Source: Casuarina equisetifolia
Taxonomy: Eukaryota; Streptophyta; Magnoliopsida; Fagales; Casuarinaceae
Direction of reading: 5' to 3'
Length of the DNA: 64,000 bases
NCBI GenBank assembly: GCA_028551475.1
Contig: CM052359.1
Location: forward strand, 17,547,583 to 17,611,582
The notes beneath the pieces were generated by a model that was given only the letters and a program-made list of their open reading frames with translations, had not been told where the DNA came from and searched no databases. Position numbers and translations under genes: made by a program. Positions 49,046 to 62,442 of this stretch are shown here, piece by piece; the first letter of the stretch is position 1, and every line of letters begins with the position of its first letter.

Positions 49046-52000
49046 GGGGACTGTTACTTTGTTAGGAGCTTCCGTCGGGTTTAGTTCGCTTAGCAACGAA
49101 ACAATTAATGATGGTTTTATGGTTTTCTATCTGTTTGATTGCATTGATTGAAAATGAAGTGATTGTGTTTGAATAATTGCGTGTTTTTAGATGTTGAAGG
49201 CGCATCAAGGAGCACAAGTTGATATCATTGATAGATTGCCGACGCCATTTGGACTGGTACGCTCCGGCGTAGCGCCTGATCATCCCGAAACAAAGGTTAA
49301 ACTACTTGGCGAATTTTTAATAGTTGTACCTGGACTAGTGTCATGTGGATTGTAGGAGTGTGCATGTGTCTTTTTCTGCGATTCGATGGCACATTACTCG
49401 AATTTTCATTGTGATCATGTGGTCACAATTTGATCTTCCTTGCATACGCATAAATCCGACGGGTATTTTTTAAAGATTTTTTTTTTCCCGTTTGTTCATC
49501 TTGTATATGTTTAAATGCTTGGCTTAACTGAGCGTAGTTTACCAGAAAATTTGCAACAGATTGTCATGAACCAGTTCTCCCGGGTTGCGCAACATGAACG
49601 CTGCTCCTTTTTTGGAAATGTGACACTTGGATCTTCTATTTCCCTCGCTGAGCTTCGTGAGTTTTATCATGTGGTGAGATGCTTGCATTAGATTGCTTAT
49701 TGTGTTGGAAATAACTATTTCGTATAAATTAAATCTTTAATATCTCATCTTTTTATCAAAGTTCTATATGTTTGAGCAGGTTGTGCTTGCCTACGGTGCT
49801 GAAAGTGACAGAGTTCTTGGTATACCGGGAGAAGTATGTTAAATAAGAACTATTTGCTTGGTGTTGTTTCTTTAGTTTGTCAGTTTTTAATTGACTTGCT
49901 GTCTGATAATATCTTATGTATGTTCATGTGTTTTAACTAAATGTCAAAGAATGGAAGTTTATAATTTTTCTTTATGTATCACCATTTTTCTAGGATCTGA
50001 TTGGCATACACTCAGCTAGAGAATTTGTGTGGTGGTATAATGGCCACCCAGATTACAGAAACCTAGATCCTGACTTGAAGAATGTAGATACAGCTGTCAT
50101 TCTTGGTCAGGTAATTTCCTCTTTTATGGACCGTAAGGAAGCTACTTACTCTCAGATCAACGTTCAAATATTACTTGTTATAGCATAAATAAGCAACCAT
50201 GTTTAGGATATATAATTCGCAAGAACTGAGATACAAAATTTCCTAGTCAAAGGAGCATCAGGGACAAGTGGGAATTAGTGAGAGCATGGTTAAGTGGTAT
50301 TAAATTTCCTGTTGATCAATAGTTGAATTGAAAAACATTACCCTGGACAGATTGAACTGGCTAATTATGATTACATTGACTGATTCCAAAATTATGGGTT
50401 AGGATTCCCTTTAGTTCAGTAGAGAAATGAATGAGTAAATTGTAAAATCAGTTAAGTAGAAAGTGTCCTCTGTCATTGATTTTATAGAAGCCTACGACTT
50501 TAATTTGTCCCCAAGAGATACTGATAGAGTATAGTAGGTCATAAATGAAGGATTTATTGGTGAAAATACCTCTCTCTCCTTTCAGGGTAATGTAGCACTT
50601 GATACAGCACGTATCCTTTTACGACCAGTATCAGAATTGGCAACAACTGATATTGCAAACCATGCTTTGGCTACTCTAGAGGAAAGCTCTATCAGGTTCT
50701 TGTCTTGATATTTCATAGAAGCTGGATAAATTTATAATTGTATGTTACATTTGATGTTAACTATATTAGAAATATTTGCAGGAAAGTGTATTTGGTTGGA
50801 CGACGGGGACCAGTACAAGCAGCTTGTACTGCTAAGGAGCTACGTGAAGTTCTTGGTGATTCTTAAATCTGCTTGTGGAGTGTTAATTAAAAATTCATTG
50901 CTCTTTGCTATCTCGCATTTTTTTTTTTTGGGTCTAATGGTGAGAGAGAATTTTGGATGAGGAATTCATTTGGGTGAACATACTAACAATAATAATGAGA
51001 AAAAAGAAATAATGCAGGGTTCTTATGAGCTGTTTGATTCTATCTTTGAGGTTCACTAGTCATGGAGCTTCTTAATTCTAATTAGTGCTAGTAATTTCGT
51101 ATTGTCATTAATAGCGTCAGTGACCTGGAGAGTTTAAGCTAATTCCACCCTTTGTTGTATTATCAATTGTCTTGACCTTTCTCTATATAACCTTGCTTTT
51201 CCTTCATTGTTTATTTCAGTTTTTCCAATTACCTCATGTTTATAATCATCTAAATATAGTCTGCATCAGTAATCTCGTTGAGAATGTGTTTTTCTTGTCA
51301 TTGTAGTCTTAGTGTGTATCATGTTGGTTAACTGTCCATGCAGTGTATAAGTTTTTAGTGTGTGATCCTTGTATTGTCTTATAATGATTACGCAAAAAGT
51401 TTAATTGTTTCTGTGAAACCTCCTTCCAAATGTAAAGTGAATGAATAATTGCCATCTTGTTGCAGGTATAAAAGATCTTCATATTCATATGCAGGAAGCT
51501 GATCTTTTTAAGATGCCGGAAGATGAGGTATAATGCTACTTGGTTATTTCTGTTTCTTTTCAAGACACTGTTCTGAGGGTGATGTTACAAAAAGAATAAA
51601 TAATAACGACCAGCATAATAATATTAATATTATGAATCTGGTGTTTGTTATGTAAGGCGCTTGCTACAATTGCAAATATGGTAATGTCCCTAAATACTTT
51701 CTGTATTTTGTCCTCTCTTTTGATCTCATCTGTACTGTTCATGCTGTCATTTGGCAAAGGAAGAGCTAAAGAATAATCGGATTCGGAGGCGGGTTTATGA
51801 GTTGCTCTCCAAGGCAGCCACTACTGCTTCCCATCCAACATCAGGTCAACGTGAACTCCATTTTGTCTTCTTCAGGAAACCAGACAGGTTTCTAGGATCA
51901 GATGAAAGAATAGGCCATGTTTCTGGAGTGCACTTAGAGAAGACAATTCTTAAAGGTAGTAAACATTCTTGTGCCCTACAATGCATTGAAAACGCAATTA

Positions 52001-53673
52001 TTTTGTCATAAAAAGCACTGACCACTCCGTATTCTCACCATTACCAGCTGGTTACGGTCCATTTTTTGGAATGGGCTTCTTAAGATTTCATGGAACATGG
52101 GGTCCATTTAATAGCTACAAGAAAGACTATAATTCCACTTTGTCCAAGTGACTATGACTACATTGCCTTATTCATACCCTTTGTAGGTGTTGGTGGTGGA
52201 AAACGTATTGCAGTTGGTATTGGAGAATTTGAAGACCTCGAATGCAGGTACTTTCTTCTGGAAGCTTGAACCATTTATAGAGTTCTCATAAATAAAAAGC
52301 TACTGTAAGTGTTAATTGTGAATATTAGATCACCAATTCTAACGAAATATGTTAAATATTGATATGCAATGAGTGGTAAATTTATACACTTAAGATTTGA
52401 ACAATGTTTCATTGTAAATAGAATAAGAAAAATTAATTCCAATTTTATTGTGACACATAATGGTAAAAATTGCAAATCATCTTGATTACTAGAGGAAGAA
52501 TAAGTTCCATTGTTCTTGGTGAAATTATGAGTGGAACCACACTAAAAGAATGAAAAGATTGAATTGTATCTACTTTGATTTTAGTCCAGGTCACAAAAAT
52601 CAGTTGCTGACTAAACCACAACATACTCCCTATTTTGTAGTTTGGTGCTGAAGAGTATTGGTTACAAGTCAGTACCCGTTGATGGTTTACCCTTTGATCA
52701 TGAGAAAGGTAAAGCCCAAAATGAATGCACTTGGTAGGATTTTTCATTCTTTCCTTTTCTCATTGCTTGCTATCTGTAGTTGGGTTGGGAATTATATGTT
52801 TGTACTTTTATATCGTGTGAAGAGTCCTCTAGAGTGGCTTTCAATTTTCTCTCCCTAATATCCTTAATAGAAAACTCAAATTGGTTACTTGTATAGAATT
52901 ATCTTAGTGTAAAGATCTTAAGACTTGGTATATTGGATGAATATAAGCTCAATCTAAACCCATCACTAGGTAAGTGTTGTTTTGGAGGAGTTCTTCTTTG
53001 CTTGCTTGAAATATCTTATCTTATGAAGATTTAGGAAAACATTACATAAATAAGGTCACAATGAGACTAAATTTGTGTAAGTTGCCTTGAGGGCCTCTCC
53101 CGCACTTCTTCAGGAGTGAATTCTATGTCAGTGTTTTACATGTTAACTCCGATTGCCGACTTGTAAGATGGCTTCATGTCCAGGCGTGGTTCCCAACATT
53201 AGGGGTCGAGTTTTAAATGGTACCTCTGGAGATCCTACCCTGCCTGAGGAGGGTTTGTATGTGTGTGGTTGGTTAAAAAGAGGACCAACGGGGATCATTG
53301 CTACAAATCTCTATTGTGCTGAGGAAACCGTAAGTGATCTTTTGAGTTGCAGACTAAAAGTACTACATTGTAGGAGAATCTAATCGGGCCAATTGTATCT
53401 CCCGTAGAGATCTACTAATTTCGCTGATTGGTGTGGCAGGTTTTGAGCATATCTGAAGACCTTGTTCGAGGAGTTATGGCATCAAAATCTGGCTTGCCCA
53501 AACCAGGCAGAGAGGGTCTTCTCCAGTTGTTAGATAAGCGAAATGTCAAAGTTGTTCCATTCAGTACTTGGGAAAAGATAGATTCCACGGAAAGGAGGCT
53601 TGGGAGTCTTAAAAACAAACCCAGGGAAAAATTAGCCTCGTGGGAGGAGCTACTGAAAGCTGCCGTGGAATAG
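48842..53673 (+). CDS. MFDR: NADPH:adrenodoxin (ferredoxin) oxidoreductase, mitochondrial
   Basis: Flavoprotein that passes electrons from NADPH to mitochondrial ferredoxin (adrenodoxin-like), feeding Fe-S and biotin synthesis. Exons: 48842-48958, 49191-49295, 49560-49673, 49780-49833, 49994-50110, 50586-50695, 50782-50855, 51466-51527, 51760-51955, 52187-52247, 52641-52708, 53184-53329, 53440-53673. The total is 1458 bp, 485 residues, close to Arabidopsis MFDR (483 as recalled). All introns are GT-AG with matching phases. Residues 1-20 are Arg/Ser-rich without acidic residues, as in a mitochondrial presequence. The FAD Rossmann motif GSGPAG is at 28-33. [21 protein letters not shown] follows in exon 2. 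The NADP-binding turn GQGNVALD spans the exon 5/6 join. The second FAD block [16 protein letters not shown] is in exon 12. The ATG at 48842 fits the family N-terminus. The gene looks intact. Confidence 0.95.
48965..49042. repeat. compound (CT)n(CA)n microsatellite, MFDR intron 1
   Basis: Begins about 6 nt inside intron 1, right after the donor AAG|GTGAAA. CT units run to about 48999, then about 22 CA units. Confidence 0.93.
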
Positions 53674-55399
53674 ATCAACTTCCCTTTTCCAAAGGACTTT
53701 TTTGCCTTGCGAAAAAGTCAACTTTTTCTGTGTTACGCTGAACCAAAGAAAGTCTTTAGAAGTAAGCTGTTTCACCATTACATCTACTTGTAATGGCCTG
53801 TTCAAGCCATTATGTTTACCTGTGGTCGTCTTTTGGGCAGAAGTTCTCCTTTTGGTCGAACTAACCCACCACATTGGATAGGGACAGAAATGTTACGAAT
53901 TGTATAACATCATAATGATTACGGAGATTGTAATCTACGGCACAAAGGAAATTATTGAAATAAGATGCAGTCAAGTTTGTGATGGAGAAGAGCTTCTCTT
54001 TACTGTTTTAGACGATTTAGAATTTAAACTGCTCAGGATTGTTGTATTGGCAGTTCGGGCTTGCAAAATGAGTTACCCTTGAACAATTATTCAGGTGAAA
54101 TATGCATTTGGAATCCTTTGCAGAAAGTGATTATACTTATAACAAAATGAGGGAAACGGTAAGGATGCTGATGACTAAAACGCTAGTTTTTTTGCACGGT
54201 CAAGGATAATTCTTATTCTCCGGAGAACGTTTTCCTCCTTTCTTTTTTTTTTTTTGGCCAAAATGGTTGAATAACTTCTCGTTTTCATTGTTTAACTAAG
54301 AGATTGAAACATAAGGGTATATGAAACTACAATTATAAAAATGAAGATATTTATACAAATAGCACTTTTTAGATGGCATATTCTTCAAAAGTAGAAAACA
54401 AAACCAATTGATAATAATTTTTAAGTGAGGTAATTTTGGTAGGCTCTACATCAGAGGAATACTGAAAAACCGAGTAGACGAAGAGCTGCATGTTCTTGTA
54501 TCTTCTCATAGTTTTTCAGACTTCATGAATCGTTTGTAGAATGGCACTTTCCATGGACTCTAATCACATAGTTTTTGATGCATGATTGGAGGTATTATTT
54601 TCAACTCCAGCTTTCTAAGATCTTATCTCTATTGCCATAGCAGATCTCCTCACTGCAATTGGTTTTCTCGGGGCAGTCTTGTTGACAATCAGTTAAGGAA
54701 AATAGGTAGTGTGAAAAAAGTCAAGTCGCACCAAGTTTTTCAATGCCAAGCACTTGCAAACGCTGTGACCTTGAAGGGATTATCTGCTTAGAGTCTTCAA
54801 ATAAGTCCACACTTTTAATGCATTGAATCATGAGAAGGTTGAGTGTTTCATAAATGTCAAGCTTTCAATGTCTCGTCCATGTGTCATTTCTTGCGCCTGA
54901 AAATCCAACTACAACCTCCACCATCGATTGCCAAATTCAGCTGTATCATGGAGGAGGTTTTCCTTTTGTGGAAAAGAGTTGTCCACGTCCTACTTCCTCA
55001 TAACTTGTTCTGCAGAAGTGCTTCAGAATTGGTCTAAATTAAACCATTCAATGGAGTTACTGCGCCTTGAATTTGTGCTCTAAACCTGACATGGTACTCT
55101 CACCATGTGCCTTGAGATCTTAAGGTAAGCTAAAGCCAGCATCAACATGACGTGCAATGATTCTGCAGGAGTCATTTGAAGATTCTGCAGTCGATAATGT
55201 CAATCAATTTTCGATCTCTTTCCATTAAAAACTTATGGCTTCACAGAAGAAACAGATTTTCATCAAAAGAAGTACCGAAAGCTTGTTCAAAGGGGCCTTC
55301 ATGGTAAAACCGTGACTCCTAGAAATAACCCTGGAAACGGTCAGAAATTATATTCGCCATTATTGCTGAAGGTCTTCGGGTTGGCATACTCTCATAGAT
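53674..55399. other. 3' flank of MFDR and gene-free sequence
   Basis: 3' untranslated region followed by about 1.4 kb with no recognisable gene. Open frames at 54.58-55.04 kb match nothing I know. Confidence 0.55.
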
Positions 55400-55419
55400 G
55401 ACAGACTAAATAATTGATT

Positions 55420-56530
55420 CAATATTCCTGAAAGGTCTTATTGCCATTTGGAATAGTGAAAATCTAGTAATATTAGAACCTCAAAACCTAGTTGGAGTTT
55501 GAAACTCAATTGTTTTGGGAATTCAAAACTCACTTGTATTGGACTAGAAGTTAGGTCTATTTAATAAAAAGTAAGAAAAGTAAATTGTTTTGTGATTGAA
55601 ACTTTGATATTAATCTTTATTGAAAAGAAAAATTAAGATTTTGGTCTTATAATCTTTTCCATTGATTTTATATCATTGGGAAGAATTCTATTTCAAGTTG
55701 TTTTTACCTTCGGTATTTACTTTGGTTCTAAGAGCACGTCCCTAATCCTTGGAGCGTGATAATTGGTATCAAAGAGGCAAAATCTTAACTTGTGGGAGGG
55801 TACAAACCCATCAACAAGTTATGGAAGAATCAGTTCAAGAATTGGAGGTTCGTTTTTTAGAGATGGAGGCACATAACACTCCGGGGAAGGACATAAATGA
55901 CTAATTTGCCAAAATTAATGACAAATTTGATCAACTTCAACGAGATATCTTTGATTAACTTCAGAAGTTATTCACTGGAATTCAAGCCCAACACCACGAA
56001 GAATAGAAGGGAGAAGGAAAAGACAAGGTTGAAACTTTGGAGCAACCACTAATGGCAAAGGTTGATGTCAGCAACAACGACTTGCTGCCGGAGTCCTCCA
56101 TTATCCAATGCATAGTTGGCACCTAGAAGCATACTGATCAAGAAAGGATGGGCAACGGCCTACTCAACTCCATCGAGCAAACAAACATACCCTTGCAGAT
56201 CCAGTCGAAGGGTGTTAGGAACAAGAACGCTAACACTAAGAACAGCTCAGAGAATAGGAAATTTGGCCAGCACTTCCCCTATATCCTGAACCTTTTCTGG
56301 ATTACAACACGGGTCTGCAACTTCACTACGTCACCAACATCAATAAGCTAAAGACATTTTACAAGTTGAAGATGATCCTTTTACCTTGCCCTTCTTCCTT
56401 TTTTGTTGATCTGCCAGAACCCTTCCGTTTCGTTTTTGCCCTTTCATAAGCCATGTGTCCATGCCCATGTCCTGGGATCCTAATAATCCCCACTCCTTTG
56501 AACAACCTTTGTCCTCAAGGGTTGGGACGT
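55420..56530 (+). mobile_element. Ty3/gypsy-type retrotransposon remnants
   Basis: AT-rich LTR-like sequence (about 55420-55760) ends in GCGTGATA and is followed by TTGGTATCAAAGAGG (55763-55777), close to the initiator-tRNA primer-binding site TGGTATCAGAGC. About 45 bp later a decayed gag-like frame begins with ATGGAAGAATCAGTTCAAG (55820). Further on, 56490-56530 read on the minus strand gives CCTTGAGGACAAAGG, resembling the LEDK block near the end of gypsy polyproteins. That piece would therefore be in the opposite orientation. No open gag or pol survives. Confidence 0.55.
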
Positions 56531-58449
56531 GATGGAATTACCATCTCCTAATATTAAAGAGTTTACCAGTTTCCGAATTGAGCAGCTTCATTGCCTTTAC
56601 CACTCAAGTTTCAACTACCAATATGTCCATGGGAGATTATATTGTCAAAGACTTCTGCTTTTCCATTGTGTTAGTAAAGAATATGGCAAACACCAGGAAC
56701 CACTACGAATGGCTTTTATCGTCTGCATTTATGGATGCAATTTATTGGCTGCATCTTCATATAGCCCTTCTTTTTTCTTTTGGTTCTTTGGAATTAATTT
56801 TGGGGATATTTAATGTCCCGCTTCCAACCCACTCACGCATGGCATTGCATGATCTAACATTTCCACTTCCATGTGTTATACCGTAGTTGGACTTCTACAA
56901 TAGATGCATTTTACTATGTTATCATCTACTCAATGTAATCGAGTTGTCATCATTGTCCTTGATTCTGTGTTTTTTCCCTCTTCATTAAGATGTTGAAATT
57001 AGTTCGTGGAATTTTCTTTCTTGTCAATAAGTCAATCAACACAATAAAACTAAGCATGTGATAACCTTAATCTGGTGTTTGTACTATCCTGTTGAACTTT
57101 CATCCAAGTGGTCATGAAAATGCTGAAACTTCATGTTCACAAGAGTAGAGGTCAGGGTACAAATGATCATTTTCTAATAAGAGAAATGATAATTTTATGG
57201 GTTAGAATTTCTTCCGAGTTATATGCACCATTTCATTTAATAAGTCATCACAATAATCAAAGAGAGGGTGTTTGAGGTGAAAAATTTCTTGACAGCTTAT
57301 TGATGCATGAAAGTCCTAAAATGAGAATAAACTTCTACTTTATTAATGTACAAATTCATTTCTCTTAAACTACATTAAATCTTAATATCTTTTGTATTTG
57401 TTTTGTAAATATTTACTGTATTATCCACAATAATCTCGTAGTAAAAGATATCAAAACTTAGTTTTCATCTCAATAATTAGTATCAGAACTCGATTTAGAA
57501 TACCCCAAGCGGAAAGTGTCTTGTCAGGAGATGAATTCAAGCTTTAGTGAAACTTGCACGCCAAAGCATCATATTTATCTTAACCCCCTTTCTCTCTTAA
57601 CAGAAAAGCTCTATTATTTTTCTATACAATGCATAAAGCATACCAGAGGGTCTGTGGCATGACAATCCCTTCAAAGTTCCATCAAGTAGGGTACTGATTA
57701 GCAGTAAGTACCAGGTTCAGGCCCCATCAGTACCAATAATTCATGGACCCATCTGTGAATGCACCTTGCTGTACAACGAATCTGCTGGTTTACGTTAGGT
57801 CTCCTTTAACTTCGACGGAACAAGCTTGAATCCTTGTCCTCATGTCCAGAGAAAAAGAAATATCCTTGTCCTTCAAAGCTTTTGAGTCCTTTGGGTTATA
57901 GCTTGTGAAAATTACTGCCAACGGATCTCATTTGAAGGACTCTCTTGAAACCCACAACTGGGAATTTACCACTTCCCCTGAAGATTTCAGTCCTGATCTT
58001 CCGTTCTGCAGTTCACTTAAGCTGTCTGTTGACTTCGCTACTTGCCAAACACATGCACATTCGTAAGTGAGAAAGGAATCGATCATAAAGGTTCTTTAGG
58101 TTTGTCGGTCGGACAGCGTTGTGCACCTTACTGATGACACAACTTCTGAATCATCACTTATCTGAAAGTTTGTACTATTAAGAATAATAAATTTGATTAT
58201 TTAGTGATTTTCTATCAAACAGAAAGCAAAGTTCTCTCAACTATATCATATTAGATATATCAATTTACTAAAGGGATTTTTGAATTGTTACGTTATTTTA
58301 ATAAATGTCTTACATTACTAATACTTTAAAACAATGTCATCTTTACATATAAATGTGTCAAAAATTATCTTTAAAAAAAGACAATATACATTTTCTTAAT
58401 ATAATATTAAAGTTTAATCTCAAGTGTGATATTTTATCATTTATAACAA
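56531..58449. other. gene-free stretch with a possible decayed coding fragment
   Basis: No gene was recognised. TAGTATCAGAACTCG at 57478-57492 resembles another decayed primer-binding site. On the minus strand, about 57720-58020 has coding-like but broken frames; see findings. Confidence 0.5.
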
Positions 58450-58575
58450 TAACTTATGGTTACTTAGCTAATTAGTTTAGTAGTAAATTAGTAAGGACTA
58501 TAGTTGTGAGATTTGAGATTTAACATCTTGTATATATGAATTGGATGTGTGCATTGTAATATTAAAAATAAAAAA
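58450..58575. repeat. dispersed AT-rich repeat, copy 3
   Basis: Contains TTAGCTAATTAGTTTAGTAG, then TGTGCATTGTAATATTAAAA, matching 9205-9290 in order and orientation. Confidence 0.5.
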
Positions 58576-61500
58576 ATAAAATAACTTATGATTCAATTTT
58601 CATAATTTCCCTAAGCTTAGAATAAAAGTATATGTTAATAAATAATGATTGTTTAAATGGTGAATATCTTAATTTTTTTTTAATGCATGAAAATACCTCT
58701 CTATATGTGAGAGCATACATATCCTAATGATGATTTGAAGGAAATGAGGTGACCATTTTCTAAAAATCATAATGATAATTAAATAACTACAATTTCAACA
58801 TCAGAAGCTAGGCTGGATCCCATACACAATCAATATCATTCCCTTTTGGTTGGCTGTGCATGAACTAATTTTCCTTGAAATGAAGTTCTTTTTCATGATC
58901 TTTGGTCCTAACTAGAGAAATAGCTTGGCAGTTCATTAGTAACTAGTCAGAGAACAATGATGACTCTAAAATGTAAATGACGTATTTTACATGACATATT
59001 CATTTGTACTCAGCCAAATCCTGTATGCGAGACCCACTTGCAAGTGGATTTGCTTTTGCCTGGAATTGCTTTGACGTGTAGATAAATGGAGTCCCCTTCT
59101 CTTCCATTTCCAACCATTACCCGGGAATGGCTATGCAGTACTATGATTCAAGATATTACTCAACCAAGATTTTGACTTGTGATTGACTAGAGACCCTAGT
59201 CATTATTCATTTTTCGACTCTTGGAGAGCTAGGGGAGATGTATTGAACTTTCTTTGCAGGACCAAGGAATAAGATACTCACATCAGAAGTCAGAGCACTA
59301 GAATTTCTTGGGTCTGGATTTGTTGAGGTTTATGCGTTAGTTATAAAGTCAAATTGAGTAAAATAGTATTTTTATCAATTATTACTTTTCTTTTTCAAAT
59401 TATTTGCGAGTAAGAAATTTTAAGAAACCCAATACATATTATATAATCCAATTAAGTTATTAGAAGAAAGTTATGAGAAAAGGAAGACTATTTGATGGCA
59501 CTGTATCATGCTATAATGAAAGTTAATTTCCTCTCTAAAGCTAGCTTCTAAGGAGGATGTATATATTTTATTTTAAAAATATTTTAAAACCAATTTCTAA
59601 GTATGAGACTTTGAGAAATCTAATGCGTATTGTATTATTTGGTTGGTTATCGCAAAGCTTAAAGAGAAAAAATTATAAGAGAAGTGAGACTATTTGGCTA
59701 CACCTTAGCATATGTGGATCATGCAGCAAATATAAATATAATAAACCGTTAAAACTACTCATTCCTTCCTTAAAACTAAGTTGTACAATAAAAAATTTGT
59801 TTCATTTTAAATATTTTTTCAAACAAAATTTAGACAATGTAAATACTTTTTATACCGTTCTTAATATAATCACTAAAAATACAAATGATTTTACACTATT
59901 TTGAATAATGCAAACGTAATAGATTGTTAAGAAAATAAATTTCTTTTTTAAAACCAGCTTGAAGAAGATGACATGTATTTTGTTTTTAAAATAAAATTTG
60001 GACAATATCAGCATTCTCTACAGTATTATGTGAAATAAATAAACTAATAATATCTAGGCTTACCAGAAGAGCAGGCATAGACAGACCTTTGTGGTTGAGC
60101 TTGTGACAGAATTCCCTTGATTTTCAGTGGCAGCATAGTCGGAGAAGCAAGACATCCATAATCCTACAAGGTGGCGTATGGCCAAGAATTTTAAAATAGT
60201 GGTGGGGGCCATGGCCTCCCGATCAAGTGTCTCTGATGTGCAGATGTGGTATTATTCATAGAGGGCCATGATGATTCCTCTGTGAATAGAAAAAGCTATG
60301 ATTCCTCCTGATGTTTAATCAAATCCTGCATGGGGCCAGGGAAGCACTGTTGTGAAGATTCATGCTGTCTCCTTCGCTTTACCCTAAAGTCTTTGCTCCG
60401 ATTATGACAACCATTTCACATGTTGGAACTCGGACACCTGTTGAAGGCCCTATTCCGTTTCTGCAACACCTGGGATGTTTTGTGTGTGGTCTCTCGGAGG
60501 TTTCATGTTTTTTTTCCTGCTGTTAGTTTAGTTGGATGTGTGGCCTTTTTTCTTTAATTTGTTCCCTTTCTTTCTTTCATTTTCATGTATCTAGAAAGGT
60601 GCATGGCGTTTGGGATGAAGGAAAGAGTTCTTTTGAGATGATTTTAGAATCCCTAGTGTTCAACTCTAGCACTCCAACGTTGTATTGGAATCAGCCAAAT
60701 TTGTTTGACATTGGTCGTGATACATGGAACATGACCAATTGGGAAACAAGTGTATGAACAGAGACCAAAGTCAAACTTAGTTTGTTAAGTAATATGCTTC
60801 TCTGTAAGTCAATTTTAATGGTTTTATTTATTTATAAATTTTATATTACTATCAAAACATATGTTTAGGTGTCTTTATGACAAAACAAAAAGGCATTTTG
60901 AAAACGATGTACCTGTGTTACGTTCATTTTTAAAAGACATGCTGTAAAGTACTACCAAACCAAATTCTCATAATTATGAAAAACATTTTAGGTCAGCTAC
61001 CCAAGAAGTCGATGCCCTACTTTTAAGTGTTAGGGATAAAGGTTGGAATTAAAAGACAAAAGGAGAATTGTTTGCTACTCAAGTGTGAAAAACCTGCATG
61101 ACATTTGTAACTCAACCATGTCAATATCAACTCGGAAGTCCGCATGATTATGACCAGTAGCCAAAGCCCACTACCTTCATATTTGATGCCCTGCTGAAGT
61201 GTCGGGGTAGAATCCTTATATTGGGGTTTAAAGGATCTGCCTTTCTCGTCGCCCTTAACTCAGCAAAATTTAATCCGCCAACCAAGGTCTCACAGCGCTA
61301 GGGTAATATATCTCACAAAATTTAATCCGCCCTTAACCTCCAATCATTTTGGGTTTATATTTATTAAGAATGATATAACAAAAATTTTATATTACATAAA
61401 TTTTGTTCAATTTTTTAATATAATATTAGAGCAAATCATATTCATGGGAGTCGTATAAAGGACACTGTAACAAGTCTCATGTTATTTAAATTTTACTTCA

Positions 61501-62358
61501 AAATTTTCTTTATTAAAAAAATTATATTCTATTTTTGAGTCAAACTTTTCATCGGGAATAAACTTCCTAATAATACAAAAAACCATGGCACCATCAACCA
61601 AGAATTCCCATGAATATGACTTGCAGTTCCAGTCCACTAACCTGGCTGGCTGGAGAAGGGAGAAAAGGGATGAGAATACTGAGATTAGTGGGGTTTAAAA
61701 GCAAAGCTTATCCCATTATCCTGTTAACCACGTGGGACGACTGTGATAAAAGTGTAAGGCAGGAAGGACCGACAAGAACCACCACCCAACATAGGATTGG
61801 GATAGTTGGGTATGCCAAACACCAAAAGCATGAGAACCAAGCATTAGCAAAAACTCAATTGAGGAAGAAGAAAGTGGGGGTGGCTATCAAACCTTTTTTT
61901 TTAAGCACTGCTCGATAACACCAGCACTAGTACTGCCTTTTTGGGGCCACCAACACAAGGCAAGAATTTAGGCACTAGGGCCTCAATTTCTTTAGTGGGT
62001 CCTCCTTAAAGATTCTCTTTCTCCTTCCTCATCATTTTGCTGAGCCACTCTCATTATGGTAGTAATTGATACGAGCTGCTCATGCGGGTCAGCTTCATCC
62101 AGAATTTACAAACTTGCACCCATTCTTCTCCCTTTTTTGTTTAAGTTTAGAGTTTCGAGGCTTAGTTGTTTTCAACATTGATCATTAAGACAAAAAGATG
62201 TCTTTAGATATAACGAAAAATATCAAGTCAAAGGGTAAAGAATTAGGGACTTATATTTGTTTTCAATAGTCCTTCACTCTCATGGATTTAGTTACAACAT
62301 TATATTAGAAGATTTAGTTATTTTAAAATCATTAATGAAGAGAAAGCAACACTATTCT
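58576..62358. other. gene-free stretch
   Basis: About 3.8 kb of mostly AT-rich sequence. A short duplication of CAAAATTTAATCCGCC lies at about 61264 and 61316. The open frame at 61610-61918 is not recognisable. No gene is supported. Confidence 0.55.
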
Positions 62359-62442
62359 ACATAAATATGTACCTATTTCCTGTACAACCCTTTACCCTAA
62401 ACATAAATATATACCTATTTCTTATGCAACCCTTTACGCTAA
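62359..62442 (+). repeat. 42-bp tandem duplication
   Basis: Two adjacent 42-bp units differing at about five positions. The join creates the telomere-like word CCCTAAA once. Confidence 0.9.
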
